From contig JAAXHF010000541.1 in NCBI GenBank assembly GCA_012271025.1, forward strand, positions 1-23,450: a stretch of 23,450 nucleotides of DNA, in the 5' to 3' direction. Origin of the DNA: Deltaproteobacteria bacterium (GTDB lineage Bacteria; Desulfobacterota_B; Binatia; Bin18). The first letter of the stretch is position 1. Every line of letters begins with the position of its first letter. Below, piece by piece: positions 1-6,183 of the stretch. Under the pieces are notes generated by a model. That model was not told the origin of the DNA, searched no databases, and was given only the letters and a program-made list of their open reading frames with translations. The position numbers and the translations under genes are program-made.

Positions 1-1
1 C

Positions 2-673
2 TACAACGTGGAAATGCGCGACGGTCTGTACGAGGCGCTGCAAGCCGTTGGCGACGATCCCGAGGTCCGGGTCATGATTCTGCGCGGTGAGGGCCCGGCC
101 TTTTCGACCGGCGGGGATGTGTCGGAGTTTGGCTCGGCTCCCTCCCCGGTCGGGGCGCGGACCATACGCTGGCGTCGCGACGTGTGGGGCACCCTGCTCG
201 GCCTGCCCCAGCCGACGATTGCAGCGGTGCACGGCTTTACCGTGGGCGGCGGCATGGAAATGGCCCTGCTGTGCGACCTGTGTCTTGCCGCCGACGATAC
301 GGTCTTCTTTTTGCCGGAAACCGGGCTGGGGATGATCCCCGGTGTGGCCGGCACACAGACCGCGCCTCGGGCGATCGGCCTGGGACGCGCCCTGGATATG
401 GTCTTGACGGGCAAGCGGGTGAACGCCGAGCAGGCCGTTCGGATCGGCCTGGCCAACCGTGTCGTGCCGCGTGAGAGCCTGCTGGCAGAGGCAAAAACGC
501 TGGCCCACAGCCTGGCCCAGCACGACCCCCGGCTCGTCGCGCTGGCCAAGCGCGCGGTTCGCCAGGGTCTGGACCTGCCTCTGGCCGAGGGCTTGCGGCT
601 GGAGCGGCGGCTGTTCGCCCGCCTCCAGTCTGCGAGCCGTGTCTTGTCATCCGTGTCCAGGGCTGATAGCTGA
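2..673 (+). CDS. Enoyl-CoA hydratase/isomerase (crotonase) family protein, 5' partial
   Basis: A crotonase-fold enzyme that probably hydrates or isomerises an acyl-CoA thioester in the cytoplasm. The reading frame is already open at the window edge (Tyr-Asn-Val-Glu-Met-Arg-Asp), and this matches the interior of crotonases just after the usual N-terminal strand, so roughly the first 25-35 residues are missing. The GTG at position 8 is therefore not the likely start. The first oxyanion element is FSTGGDVSEF and the second is GGGMEMALLCDL. The Glu in GGGME and the Glu 20 residues later (LPETGLG) align with the two catalytic glutamates of classical enoyl-CoA hydratases, so hydratase activity is plausible. 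It ends 39 bases before an acyl-CoA synthetase gene on the same strand, which suggests an operon for degrading a CoA-activated acid. The substrate cannot be read from the sequence. Confidence 0.9.
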   Translation, partial: YNVEMRDGLYEALQAVGDDPEVRVMILRGEGPAFSTGGDVSEFGSAPSPVGARTIRWRRDVWGTLLGLPQPTIAAVHGFTVGGGMEMALLCDLCLAADDTVFFLPETGLGMIPGVAGTQTAPRAIGLGRALDMVLTGKRVNAEQAVRIGLANRVVPRESLLAEAKTLAHSLAQHDPRLVALAKRAVRQGLDLPLAEGLRLERRLFARLQSASRVLSSVSRADS

Positions 674-712
674 GACGGCTGTACCGTTACTACGCGAAGA
701 GGAGCAACGTCC

Positions 713-2269
713 ATGAACACCGCGAATTTTCTCAGTCTTCCCGGTATGATGCTGGCGGATCAGGAGATCCTGGTCTTTGAGGGCAACCGTCTGACCTACG
801 GCGAAACGCTTGACCGAGTCCGTCGACTCGCCAGCAGCCTGAAAGCGCTCGGCGTCGGTCCCGGCGACCGGGTCGCCGCCCTGCAGACCAACTCCAACCA
901 GTATATTGAGGCGTACTACGCAACCGCGACCGTGGGCGCGACCTTTGTGCCGCTCAACTATCGGGCCAAACCGCCCGAAGTCGAGTACATGGTCACGGCC
1001 GCAGATGTGAAGGTACTGTTCATCGGCGACCGCTACCTGCCGCTCCTGGAGCAGCTGAAACCCCAGTTCCCGATGATTCAGCACTATGTGGCGATGGAGA
1101 GCACCCAGCCCGGCATGCACAACCACGAGGACCTGATCGCCAAGGGCTCGCCCGATATTGAAGACGCCGAGGTGGACGAAGACGACCTGTCGATCCTGAT
1201 GTACACCAGTGGAACCACCTCGCTACCCAAGGGCGTAATGCTGACCTACGGCGGTTTCACCAACTATGTAGTCGGCACGGTCGAAATGGCCGACGGCACC
1301 CCGCGCGGCACCTCGCTGTTATGTGCGCCGCTGTACCACATCGCCGGCGCGATGAACATCATGACCGCCATCTGGTCCGGCCGCAAAATCGTGATTCTGC
1401 GCCAGTTTGACGCCAAGGAGTGGCTGGCGGCAGTGCAGGACGAGAAGGTCACCCACGCCTTTGTCGTGCCGACCATGCTGAAACAGCTGATCGACCATCC
1501 CGAATTTTCCAATTACGACCTGTCGAGCCTGGAAAACCTGTCCTACGGGGGCGCGCCCATGCCGTTTCCGGTCATCCGCAAGGCGATTGAGCTGTTTCCC
1601 GACACCACCGGCTTTGTGAATGCCTTCGGCCAGACCGAAACCAACTCCACCCTGTCCGTGCTCGGTCCGGACGACCATAAACTGAACGGCACACAGGAAG
1701 AAGTCGAGCGCAACCTCAAGCGGCTGACCTCGGTCGGCAAACCCCTGCCCGATGTCGAGGTCGCCATCCTTGACGATGACAACACACCGCTACCGGCCGA
1801 TGAGATCGGCGAGGTCGTGATCCGCACCGGGCGAGCCATGAAGGGCTACGCCGGTCAGGAGAGCGCAACCGCCGCCCTGTTTGACGATGAGGGCTGGCTG
1901 CATACCCGGGACATGGGCTATCTGGACCAGGACGGCTATATCTATCTGGTCGGCCGTAAAGACGACATCATCATTCGGGGCGGCGAAAACATCGCCCCGG
2001 CCGAAATCGAGGCCGTGCTGCACGCCCATCCTGCGGTGGACGAAGCGGCCATCATCGGCGTGCCGGACGAACAGTGGGGCCAAAAGATTGCTGCCTTTGT
2101 GGCGGTGCGTCCGGGCCAGACGGTGACTGAGGATGAGCTGGGAGACTTCTGCCGCCAGCGGCTGTCGAGCTTCAAGAAACCCGAAGACATCCACTTCATG
2201 GACGAGTTGCCCAAAAACCACATGGGCAAGATCCTGAAAAAGGAACTCCGTGCCGAGTACGGGGAGTGA
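713..2269 (+). CDS. AMP-forming acyl-CoA synthetase (class I adenylate-forming, fatty-acid/aromatic acid-CoA ligase type)
   Basis: Activates a carboxylic acid to its acyl-CoA through an acyl-adenylate, using ATP and CoA in the cytoplasm. At 518 residues it has the usual length for the family. The motifs are in order: the P-loop-like YTSGTTSLPKG at residues 164-174, FGQTET at 305-310, GWLHTRD at 394-400, and the hinge GRKDDIIIRGGENI at 414-427. The C-terminal catalytic lysine is in NHMGKILKKEL, with Lys506. No residue needed for catalysis appears missing. The ATG at 713 follows a GAGGAG Shine-Dalgarno sequence about 8 bases upstream, which supports this start. It lies between two crotonase genes on the same strand and the downstream gene starts at or just past its stop codon. 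The trio reads as an activation plus hydration/isomerisation pathway for an exogenous acid. Substrate chain length or aromaticity is not predictable here. Confidence 0.95.
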   Translation: MNTANFLSLPGMMLADQEILVFEGNRLTYGETLDRVRRLASSLKALGVGPGDRVAALQTNSNQYIEAYYATATVGATFVPLNYRAKPPEVEYMVTAADVKVLFIGDRYLPLLEQLKPQFPMIQHYVAMESTQPGMHNHEDLIAKGSPDIEDAEVDEDDLSILMYTSGTTSLPKGVMLTYGGFTNYVVGTVEMADGTPRGTSLLCAPLYHIAGAMNIMTAIWSGRKIVILRQFDAKEWLAAVQDEKVTHAFVVPTMLKQLIDHPEFSNYDLSSLENLSYGGAPMPFPVIRKAIELFPDTTGFVNAFGQTETNSTLSVLGPDDHKLNGTQEEVERNLKRLTSVGKPLPDVEVAILDDDNTPLPADEIGEVVIRTGRAMKGYAGQESATAALFDDEGWLHTRDMGYLDQDGYIYLVGRKDDIIIRGGENIAPAEIEAVLHAHPAVDEAAIIGVPDEQWGQKIAAFVAVRPGQTVTEDELGDFCRQRLSSFKKPEDIHFMDELPKNHMGKILKKELRAEYGE

Positions 2270-2286
2270 GGTTTTTCAGCCCAACC

Positions 2287-3051
2287 ATGTCAGACCTCAG
2301 CTATACCACCCACGGGCGCTATGCCCGGCTGGGTTTGAACCGGCCCGACACGGGCAACCGGCTCACGCCGGCCATGGCCCAGGAGCTGGCTGCGGCCTGC
2401 GAGGCGGTCGAAGACGATGACGAGGTCGAAATCCTGCTGCTGACCGGTCAGGGCGAGGCGTTCTGCACCGGTCTTGAGTGTTCGCCTCCAGCGACCGCCT
2501 ACAGCATTCGTCAGCAGTTCGGTCCGCTGACGTGTGTCGAGCGGCTGGGAGCCCTGACCAAGCCGACCATTGCCGTGCTGAACGGGGACGCCATCGGGGT
2601 CGGCCTCGAACTGGCCCTGGCCTGCGATCTGCGCCTGGCAAAAGCCGGCGCGCAGTTCGGTCTGTCGCAGCTGGCTGAGGGACTGATCCCGTTCTGCGGC
2701 GGCACCCAGCGCCTGCCCCGTATCATCGGCCAGGCCAGGGCGCTGGAGCTGATTCTGACCGGTACCCGGCTCGACGCGGACCAGGCCCAACAGATCGGTC
2801 TGGTGACGGAGACCATCGCACCGGAGCGCTTTGCCGCCCGGGTTGACGAGGTGCTGGCCGGCCTGCTGGACAAAGGCCCGATTGCCCTGCGCCTCGGCAA
2901 GGAAGCCGTGCTCAAGGCCATGGACCTCAGCCTGGCCCAGGGCACCCGCCTGGAGGAAGACCTGTACGTCCTGCTTCAGACGACCCAGGACCGGGCCGAG
3001 GGTGTCGCGGCGTTTTTGGCAAAACGCAAGCCGGTCTTTACGGGCAACTAA
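2287..3051 (+). CDS. Crotonase-family protein with altered active site
   Basis: A 254-residue enoyl-CoA hydratase/isomerase superfamily member. The second oxyanion element GDAIGVGLELALACD is intact and Glu108 occupies the first catalytic glutamate position. Twenty residues on, where hydratases carry the second catalytic glutamate, this protein has Gln128 (QFGLSQLAEG). The first oxyanion element is also unusual (FCTGLECSPP instead of the common AGADL type). An isomerase, a hydrolase or another crotonase reaction is therefore more likely than simple hydration, but that is inference. ATG 2287 gives the typical crotonase N-terminus. A GTG at 2266 overlapping the synthetase stop would add seven residues and cannot be excluded, since a GGGGA lies beside it. 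The gene is the third of the CoA operon. Confidence 0.88.
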   Translation: MSDLSYTTHGRYARLGLNRPDTGNRLTPAMAQELAAACEAVEDDDEVEILLLTGQGEAFCTGLECSPPATAYSIRQQFGPLTCVERLGALTKPTIAVLNGDAIGVGLELALACDLRLAKAGAQFGLSQLAEGLIPFCGGTQRLPRIIGQARALELILTGTRLDADQAQQIGLVTETIAPERFAARVDEVLAGLLDKGPIALRLGKEAVLKAMDLSLAQGTRLEEDLYVLLQTTQDRAEGVAAFLAKRKPVFTGN

Positions 3052-3097
3052 AAACCCCGCACAATGCGCCAGATATTCTTGATAGGAGGGTAGTGCG

Positions 3098-3208
3098 ATG
3101 CAACTCGGAAAAATGTACTTGTGCGGAAACTGTGGCGCCCAGATCATTGTCACCAAAGGCGGAGACGGTGCGGTGAAGTGCTGCGGCAAAGAAATGCAGA
3201 AGAAATAA
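3098..3208 (+). CDS. Desulforedoxin-like small iron protein
   Basis: A 36-residue protein with the pattern Cys-x2-Cys (YLCGNCGAQ), about 16 residues, then adjacent Cys-Cys (VKCCGKEM). Length and cysteine spacing match desulforedoxin and the N-terminal domain of desulfoferrodoxin, which bind one iron in a rubredoxin-like Cys4 site. Start ATG 3098 is preceded by GGAGGG with a 7-base gap, a strong ribosome-binding site, and the ORF ends in TAA at 3206-3208. The superoxide reductase domain of desulfoferrodoxin is absent, so this is a stand-alone electron-transfer or metal-binding module. It sits 46 bases after a crotonase gene and is followed by a terminator, so it may be the last cistron of that transcript or have its own promoter. 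In this aerobic context a role in oxidative-stress electron transfer is an inference. Confidence 0.85.
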   Translation: MQLGKMYLCGNCGAQIIVTKGGDGAVKCCGKEMQKK

Positions 3209-3260
3209 TTCTGCCCCGCACCGTTTTTTGGTGTTCGGCCTGTTGCCGCCAGCACCGTCC

Positions 3261-3298
3261 AAGGCCCAGCGCTCGGACCGAGCGGACAGGCCTTTTTT
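3261..3298 (+). terminator. Rho-independent terminator after the desulforedoxin-like gene
   Basis: An interrupted hairpin is formed by AAGGCC (3261-3266) with GGCCTT (3289-3294) and an inner stem CGCTCG/CGAGCG around a three-base loop. It runs directly into six T residues (3293-3298). A longer outer pairing GGCCTGT (3237-3243) with ACAGGCC (3286-3292) is an alternative fold. It lies about 50 bases after the desulforedoxin-like stop and separates the CoA operon from the BolA/glutaredoxin genes. Confidence 0.7.
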
Positions 3299-3328
3299 GT
3301 TGTTTACCCGGCGCGCCCAAAAATCGGC

Positions 3329-3357
3329 TTGCAGCAACCCGGCCCGATGGGTATCAT
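3329..3357 (+). promoter_or_regulatory. Candidate sigma-70 type promoter for the bolA-like gene
   Basis: TTGCAG (3329-3334) and TATCAT (3352-3357) are separated by exactly 17 bases, just downstream of a terminator and about 58 bases before the bolA-like start. The match is reasonable but not strict, and GC-rich genomes yield chance hits, so this is a candidate only. Confidence 0.35.
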
Positions 3358-3414
3358 GGCCCGCAAAAGATGGACTGCTAAGGTCCAAGACAGGCCCGTT
3401 GAGGTACGTGTTTC

Positions 3415-3708
3415 ATGCCCGAACCCATTACGGCTGAGGAAATCAGCCAGCTCATTGTCCAGGGGATTCCTGACGCCGAGGTCAAAATCCGCGACCTGAC
3501 CGGGGGCGGGGATCACTACGAAGCGCTCGTCATCTCGGCGTCGTTTCAGGGAAAAATGAAAGTCGCCCGTCACCGGATGGTGTATGGGGCGCTGCAAGAC
3601 GCGATGGTGGAGCGGATTCACGCCCTGAAGCTCAGCACCCTCACCCCCCAGGAAGCGGAGGCCGAGGCGGCCAGCGTCTTGAGCATACAGCCCGGCAAAG
3701 CGTCCTGA
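3415..3708 (+). CDS. BolA-family protein
   Basis: A 97-residue cytoplasmic protein with the BolA signature GGGDHYEALVISASF followed by GKMKVARHRMVYGAL. It contains the invariant His of the RHRMVYG helix-turn-helix-like segment, which in the family can serve as an iron-sulfur ligand. BolA proteins bind CGFS glutaredoxins through a shared [2Fe-2S] cluster and act in iron sensing or cluster trafficking. The gene directly downstream encodes such a glutaredoxin, 46 bases later, and this supports that role. The C-terminal 25 residues (rich in Glu and Ala) extend slightly beyond the compact BolA domain. The start at ATG 3415 has no strong Shine-Dalgarno sequence (GAGGTACGTGTTTC precedes it). Which BolA subgroup it belongs to cannot be decided by eye. 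Confidence 0.93.
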   Translation: MPEPITAEEISQLIVQGIPDAEVKIRDLTGGGDHYEALVISASFQGKMKVARHRMVYGALQDAMVERIHALKLSTLTPQEAEAEAASVLSIQPGKAS

Positions 3709-3754
3709 GCCGCCGGCGCGTTTATTCACCCACCCATCACAGGAGGAAAGACAC

Positions 3755-4084
3755 ATGGCAGACGACATCCTCAGCCAGATCGATCAGCACGTCAAAGACA
3801 CCCCGATCCTGATCTTTATGAAGGGCAACCCGCAGTTCCCCATGTGCGGCTTCTCGGCGGCCACGATTCAGATCTTCGATTCGCTCGGCGTGCCCTACCA
3901 GACGGTCGATGTGCTCCAGAACCCCGCCGTTCGGGAGGGAATCAAGCAATACTCGAACTGGCCGACGATTCCGCAGGTATACGTCAAGGGCGAGTTCATC
4001 GGCGGCTGCGATATCATCCAGGAGAAGCACCAGAGCGGCGAGCTTGAGCCGGTCGTGCGGGCAGCCATTGAAGACGAAGGCTAA
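3755..4084 (+). CDS. grxD: Monothiol CGFS glutaredoxin (Grx4/GrxD type)
   Basis: A 109-residue thioredoxin-fold protein of the Grx4/GrxD class, which carries [2Fe-2S] clusters as homodimers or with BolA and delivers them to apo-proteins. Diagnostic residues are present: Lys23 in IFMKG, the monothiol active site Cys31-Gly-Phe-Ser, WPTIPQ (69-74) with the cis-proline, and the glutathione-binding GGCD (83-86). The ATG at 3755 follows AGGAGG with 9 bases between, a strong ribosome-binding site. With the bolA-like gene immediately upstream, the pair forms the conserved BolA-Grx unit for iron-sulfur trafficking. Nothing is missing compared with the family. Confidence 0.96.
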   Translation: MADDILSQIDQHVKDTPILIFMKGNPQFPMCGFSAATIQIFDSLGVPYQTVDVLQNPAVREGIKQYSNWPTIPQVYVKGEFIGGCDIIQEKHQSGELEPVVRAAIEDEG

Positions 4085-4192
4085 GCCAGCGCCGAAAACA
4101 CAGCTACTCCTCGCTCGCTCCGAGTCATAGCATTGCACCGACGCTCAGAGGATACAGATTCTGAGGCGACCCAGAAAGGATTCACCTCGGCA

Positions 4193-4453
4193 ATGTGGAA
4201 TCCTTTGAGCCCAAATCCTCAATTTGCCATCTGCGTGGAGAATTCCGAGTACCCCGCCTCGCTCGAACTCCACAAGCTCTACCGGGTCGTGCCCGATGAG
4301 GACGCCGGGAGAGACGGCGATGTCCGAATCAGCGACGAGAGTGGAGAGGATTATCTGTACCCGGCGGACTATTTCGTCCTGATCGAGGTGCCGTCACAGA
4401 CAGCCCGAGCCCTAATCGAATCGTTCAGTCGTGCCGCTCGGGCCATCGGATGA
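4193..4453 (+). CDS. Conserved-looking small protein of unknown function
   Basis: An 86-residue acidic soluble protein with no signal peptide or membrane segment. I do not recognise a named domain. The segment LYRVVPDEDAGRDGD followed by ISDESGEDYLYPADYF looks like a compact beta-rich fold, and the C-terminus (VPSQTARALIESFSRAARA) is a probable helix. ATG 4193 is preferred over the upstream TTG at 4133 because the protein character begins at MWNPLSP and the preceding 20 residues look like random translation. GAAAGGA lies about 13 bases upstream. It opens the accessory island of small genes, and a possible 41-codon ORF follows 12 bases after its stop. Coding potential is supported mainly by length and composition. 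Confidence 0.6.
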   Translation: MWNPLSPNPQFAICVENSEYPASLELHKLYRVVPDEDAGRDGDVRISDESGEDYLYPADYFVLIEVPSQTARALIESFSRAARAIG

Positions 4454-4465
4454 GGAGGTTGCGGC

Positions 4466-4591
4466 GTGCTTCTGCATGAGATTCCTGAACTCGGCCGTTA
4501 TCTGCACGTCTCAAGCTTTGTCGAAAATCATCTTTCGCCGAAACTTTCGTACTTCGGGCAAGAAGACGTCCCACTTTCTGCTGACGAGTAG
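4466..4591 (+). CDS. Possible 41-residue protein, unknown
   Basis: A GTG-started ORF beginning VLLHEIPELGRYLHVSSFVE and ending in acidic residues before TAG. Its main support is a near-perfect GAGGAGG ribosome-binding site (4452-4458) placed 7 bases before the GTG and overlapping the stop codon of the upstream gene, which suggests translational coupling. It resembles nothing I recognise. It could instead be the front end of a truncated gene, because the island contains other truncated genes. Confidence 0.35.
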   Translation: MLLHEIPELGRYLHVSSFVENHLSPKLSYFGQEDVPLSADE

Positions 4592-4605
4592 CAGGAGTGT
4601 CTAGG

Positions 4606-4634
4606 GACACTTCGCTCACCTGAGCTACCAGGCT
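4606..4634 (+). repeat. Imperfect repeat, copy A
   Basis: GACAC-TTCGCTCACCTGAG followed by CTACCAGGCT. It matches copy B at 5767-5797 at about 25 of 29 aligned positions plus a 2-base gap. Both copies lie 20-35 bases upstream of the start of a small antitoxin-like gene. Confidence 0.55.
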
Positions 4635-4667
4635 TTCAAATCCTTGCCGCGAGATGGAGTAAGGACA

Positions 4668-4958
4668 ATGATTGACGTAAAAGAGGCGGTCAAAGTCGCC
4701 CATAATTATGCTCGTGAATTGTATAAAGATTATGGAGTTGGAGAGGTAGACCCGATAACCCTGGAGGAAGTCGAACTGACGGACGATGAGCGATTCTGGC
4801 TCATAACGTTGGGACTCTACCGTTCCGCGCTACCAACGACTACCAGCCCCATAGAAGTATTCGCGGGAATGATGGCAAAGCGGGAGAGAGAGTACAGAAT
4901 CGTAAAGATTCATGCTGACAGCGGCAAGGTGCGATCAATGAAAATCAGAGAAACATGA
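4668..4958 (+). CDS. Small protein encoded upstream of a PIN-domain gene (putative antitoxin or partner)
   Basis: A 96-residue soluble protein: a helical N-terminus (MIDVKEAVKVAHNYARELY), a central strand-rich part (ITLEEVELTDDERFWLITLGL), and a C-terminal REYRIVKIHADSGKVRSMKI that resembles the beta-hairpin end of PepSY-like folds. It has no DNA-binding motif of the usual antitoxin classes. ATG 4668 is preceded by GGAGTAAGGA and is a good start. Its stop overlaps the start of the PIN-domain gene in an ATGA arrangement, so the two are almost certainly co-translated. That coupling is typical of antitoxin-toxin pairs, but the function is inferred from position only. The DNA is visibly AT-richer than the flanking genes, which suggests recent transfer. 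Confidence 0.75.
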   Translation: MIDVKEAVKVAHNYARELYKDYGVGEVDPITLEEVELTDDERFWLITLGLYRSALPTTTSPIEVFAGMMAKREREYRIVKIHADSGKVRSMKIRET

Positions 4959-5449
4959 GCGAGATAACAGATCAATTTCAGCGTTACAGACAAGCGGGAA
5001 TACTGGTAGACACGAATATTCTACTCCTTTTCTTCATCGGTGCCTTCGATCAAAGTTTAATTCCAAGATTCAAACGCACTCGTCAATTCACCGTTGAAGA
5101 CTACACGACACTGATTAGCATTCTCGGCCTTTTCGATAAAATCGTGACAACCCCACACATCCTCACAGAAGTCAGCAATCTTTCAGGACAGCTTGGAGAA
5201 CCTGTAAGGAGCGAATATTTCAAGAAATTCTCTTCCGGTATCATCCTGCTCGAAGAGGAGAATGTGGCAGGTAGGGATGTGGCGCAGATGCAGGAGTTTG
5301 TGAGATTCGGTCTCACCGACAGCGGAATAATACGTGTGACCAGAGGGAGGTATCTCGTCCTGACAGACGATTTTCGACTTTCCCAATACCTGCAAGGCGC
5401 TGGTGTTGACGTAGTGAACTTTAACCATATTCGGGTTACTAACTGGTAA
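4955..5449 (+). CDS. PIN-domain protein (probable ribonuclease, putative toxin)
   Basis: A 164-residue protein with a PIN nuclease layout. Asp19 is in ILVDTNILLL, Glu72 in TPHILTEVSN, Asp122 in GLTDSGI and Asp138/139 in VLTDDFRL. These are the four acidic positions expected to bind the catalytic metal in PIN RNases such as VapC toxins. At 164 residues it is longer than a typical VapC (about 130), with an extra helical segment between residues 30 and 62. It overlaps the upstream small gene by four bases. The function as a toxin is inferred. PIN domains also occur in RNA-processing enzymes, but the tight coupling to a small protein and the AT-rich composition favour a mobile toxin-antitoxin-like module. 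Confidence 0.85.
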   Translation: MSEITDQFQRYRQAGILVDTNILLLFFIGAFDQSLIPRFKRTRQFTVEDYTTLISILGLFDKIVTTPHILTEVSNLSGQLGEPVRSEYFKKFSSGIILLEEENVAGRDVAQMQEFVRFGLTDSGIIRVTRGRYLVLTDDFRLSQYLQGAGVDVVNFNHIRVTNW

Positions 5450-5463
5450 TGTTCTCCGGTGCT

Positions 5464-5523
5464 TTACGGCGTGACCGCCACCCCCGACGGGATGTTCCTG
5501 ACCGCAATTGTTTCGGACAGCGT
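5464..5523 (-). pseudogene. Relic of the 3' end of a YVTN beta-propeller gene
   Basis: On the minus strand these 60 bases read TLSETIAVRNIPSGVAVTP followed by TAA. This matches the C-terminus of the intact propeller gene at 6988-7974 (TLIKTIAVGSIPWGVAVTP, stop) at 14 of 19 residues and 45 of 60 bases. Similarity ends at about 5523. No further propeller sequence follows, so this is a stump of a second, divergent copy. Confidence 0.75.
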
Positions 5524-5757
5524 ATGACCGACGAGCTACGCCCCAGCTATGATCTCCGCCGGCTTCTCAAAGGAGGAGTGCGGGGCAAATATGTGGAGCG
5601 GTATCAAGAAGGCACGAACTTGGTTCTGCTCGACCCCGATGTTGCCCGGGCTTTTGCGAATGACCCGGCAGCGATTAACAAAGCCCTGCGGTTGGTGCTT
5701 CAATTGACCGAACTACCAAAAAACAGACGGCATAGGCCGGCAAAAGGCGGAGAGTGA
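5524..5757 (+). CDS. Small conserved-type protein, possible antitoxin
   Basis: A 77-residue basic protein with the segment LRPSYDLRRLLKGG followed by VRGKYVERYQEGTNLVLLDP. I recall this pattern from small proteins of unknown function often found beside toxin genes in cyanobacteria and uncultured bacteria. No experimental role is known to me. ATG 5524 is chosen because the family-like sequence begins there and because the bases just upstream (5464-5523) are a relic of a different gene on the other strand. The in-frame ATG at 5449 would translate that relic. No clear Shine-Dalgarno sequence precedes 5524, which weakens the start. An antitoxin role is inference from context. The toxin partner, if any, is not evident. 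Confidence 0.65.
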   Translation: MTDELRPSYDLRRLLKGGVRGKYVERYQEGTNLVLLDPDVARAFANDPAAINKALRLVLQLTELPKNRRHRPAKGGE

Positions 5758-5766
5758 GAGCGTCGT

Positions 5767-5797
5767 GACACGTTTCGCTCGCCTGAGTTATCAGACT
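5767..5797 (+). repeat. Imperfect repeat, copy B
   Basis: GACACGTTTCGCTCGCCTGAG followed by TTATCAGACT, the partner of copy A at 4606-4634. It ends 20 bases before the DUF433 gene start. Confidence 0.55.
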
Positions 5798-5817
5798 GTA
5801 TTGGAGCTGTGAGGATT

Positions 5818-6060
5818 ATGAAACCGTTGACACGTATCACCCTTGATCCAGCGGTCATGGGCGGGAAACCATGTATTCGTGGGTTGCGTGTGACCGTAGG
5901 GACCGTGGTGGGCCTGCTCGCCGCAGGCCATTCCACCGCACAAATCCTGGATGCCTATCCGTATTTGGAGGAAGAAGACGTCCGCGAAGCGCTGGCGTAT
6001 GCAGCATGGCGGGCTGAAGAATTTGAGTCTCTTATCAGCCACGGTGCGGAGCGCTCCTAA
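5818..6060 (+). CDS. DUF433-family protein (antitoxin-like)
   Basis: An 80-residue protein with the DUF433 hallmarks: ITLDPAVMGGKPCIRGLRVTV, then a helix-turn-helix-like region (GLLAAGHSTAQILDAYPYLE) and EEDVREALAYAAW. DUF433 proteins usually precede a DUF5615 PIN-like gene and are regarded as the antitoxin side of that pair. ATG 5818 is preferred, with GGAG 12 bases and GAGG 4 bases upstream, over the in-frame GTG at 5809. Length and motifs look complete, although the last ten residues (SLISHGAERS) are not typical. The expected toxin gene is missing and only a probable C-terminal remnant lies downstream. This may therefore be an orphan antitoxin left after toxin loss. Confidence 0.88.
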   Translation: MKPLTRITLDPAVMGGKPCIRGLRVTVGTVVGLLAAGHSTAQILDAYPYLEEEDVREALAYAAWRAEEFESLISHGAERS

Positions 6061-6128
6061 AAGCAAGCGTTTTGATCGTGGTAGACGAAAACAGCTCCAG
6101 AGCCCGCGTTCTCCCCCTAAAGCCTTAA
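6060..6128 (+). pseudogene. Probable 3' remnant of a DUF5615 PIN-like toxin gene
   Basis: Right after the DUF433 stop, the third frame reads LIVVDENSSRARVLPLKP and then TAA at 6126-6128. DUF5615 proteins typically end with a hydrophobic strand, an acidic/basic turn and an Arg-x-Arg-x-Leu-Pro ending (VVVEEG..RVRxLPL). The match in form and in genomic position suggests that a deletion removed about 100 codons and kept the tail. The remnant is short, so the assignment is tentative. Confidence 0.45.
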
Positions 6129-6183
6129 GACTCGCCTCGGTTCTCTAGCGAAAACATCGAGCAAACCCGGAAGCAGAGCAACC

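Noticed and set aside
3166..3223. CGGTGCGG / CCGCACCG inverted repeat followed by six T residues
   Set aside because: The left arm is inside the desulforedoxin-like gene and the loop is 42 bases. The hairpin at 3261-3298 is a better terminator.
5449..5523. Extended N-terminus of the small gene at 5524
   Set aside because: These bases are the relic of a propeller gene on the other strand, so the extension would not be authentic protein.
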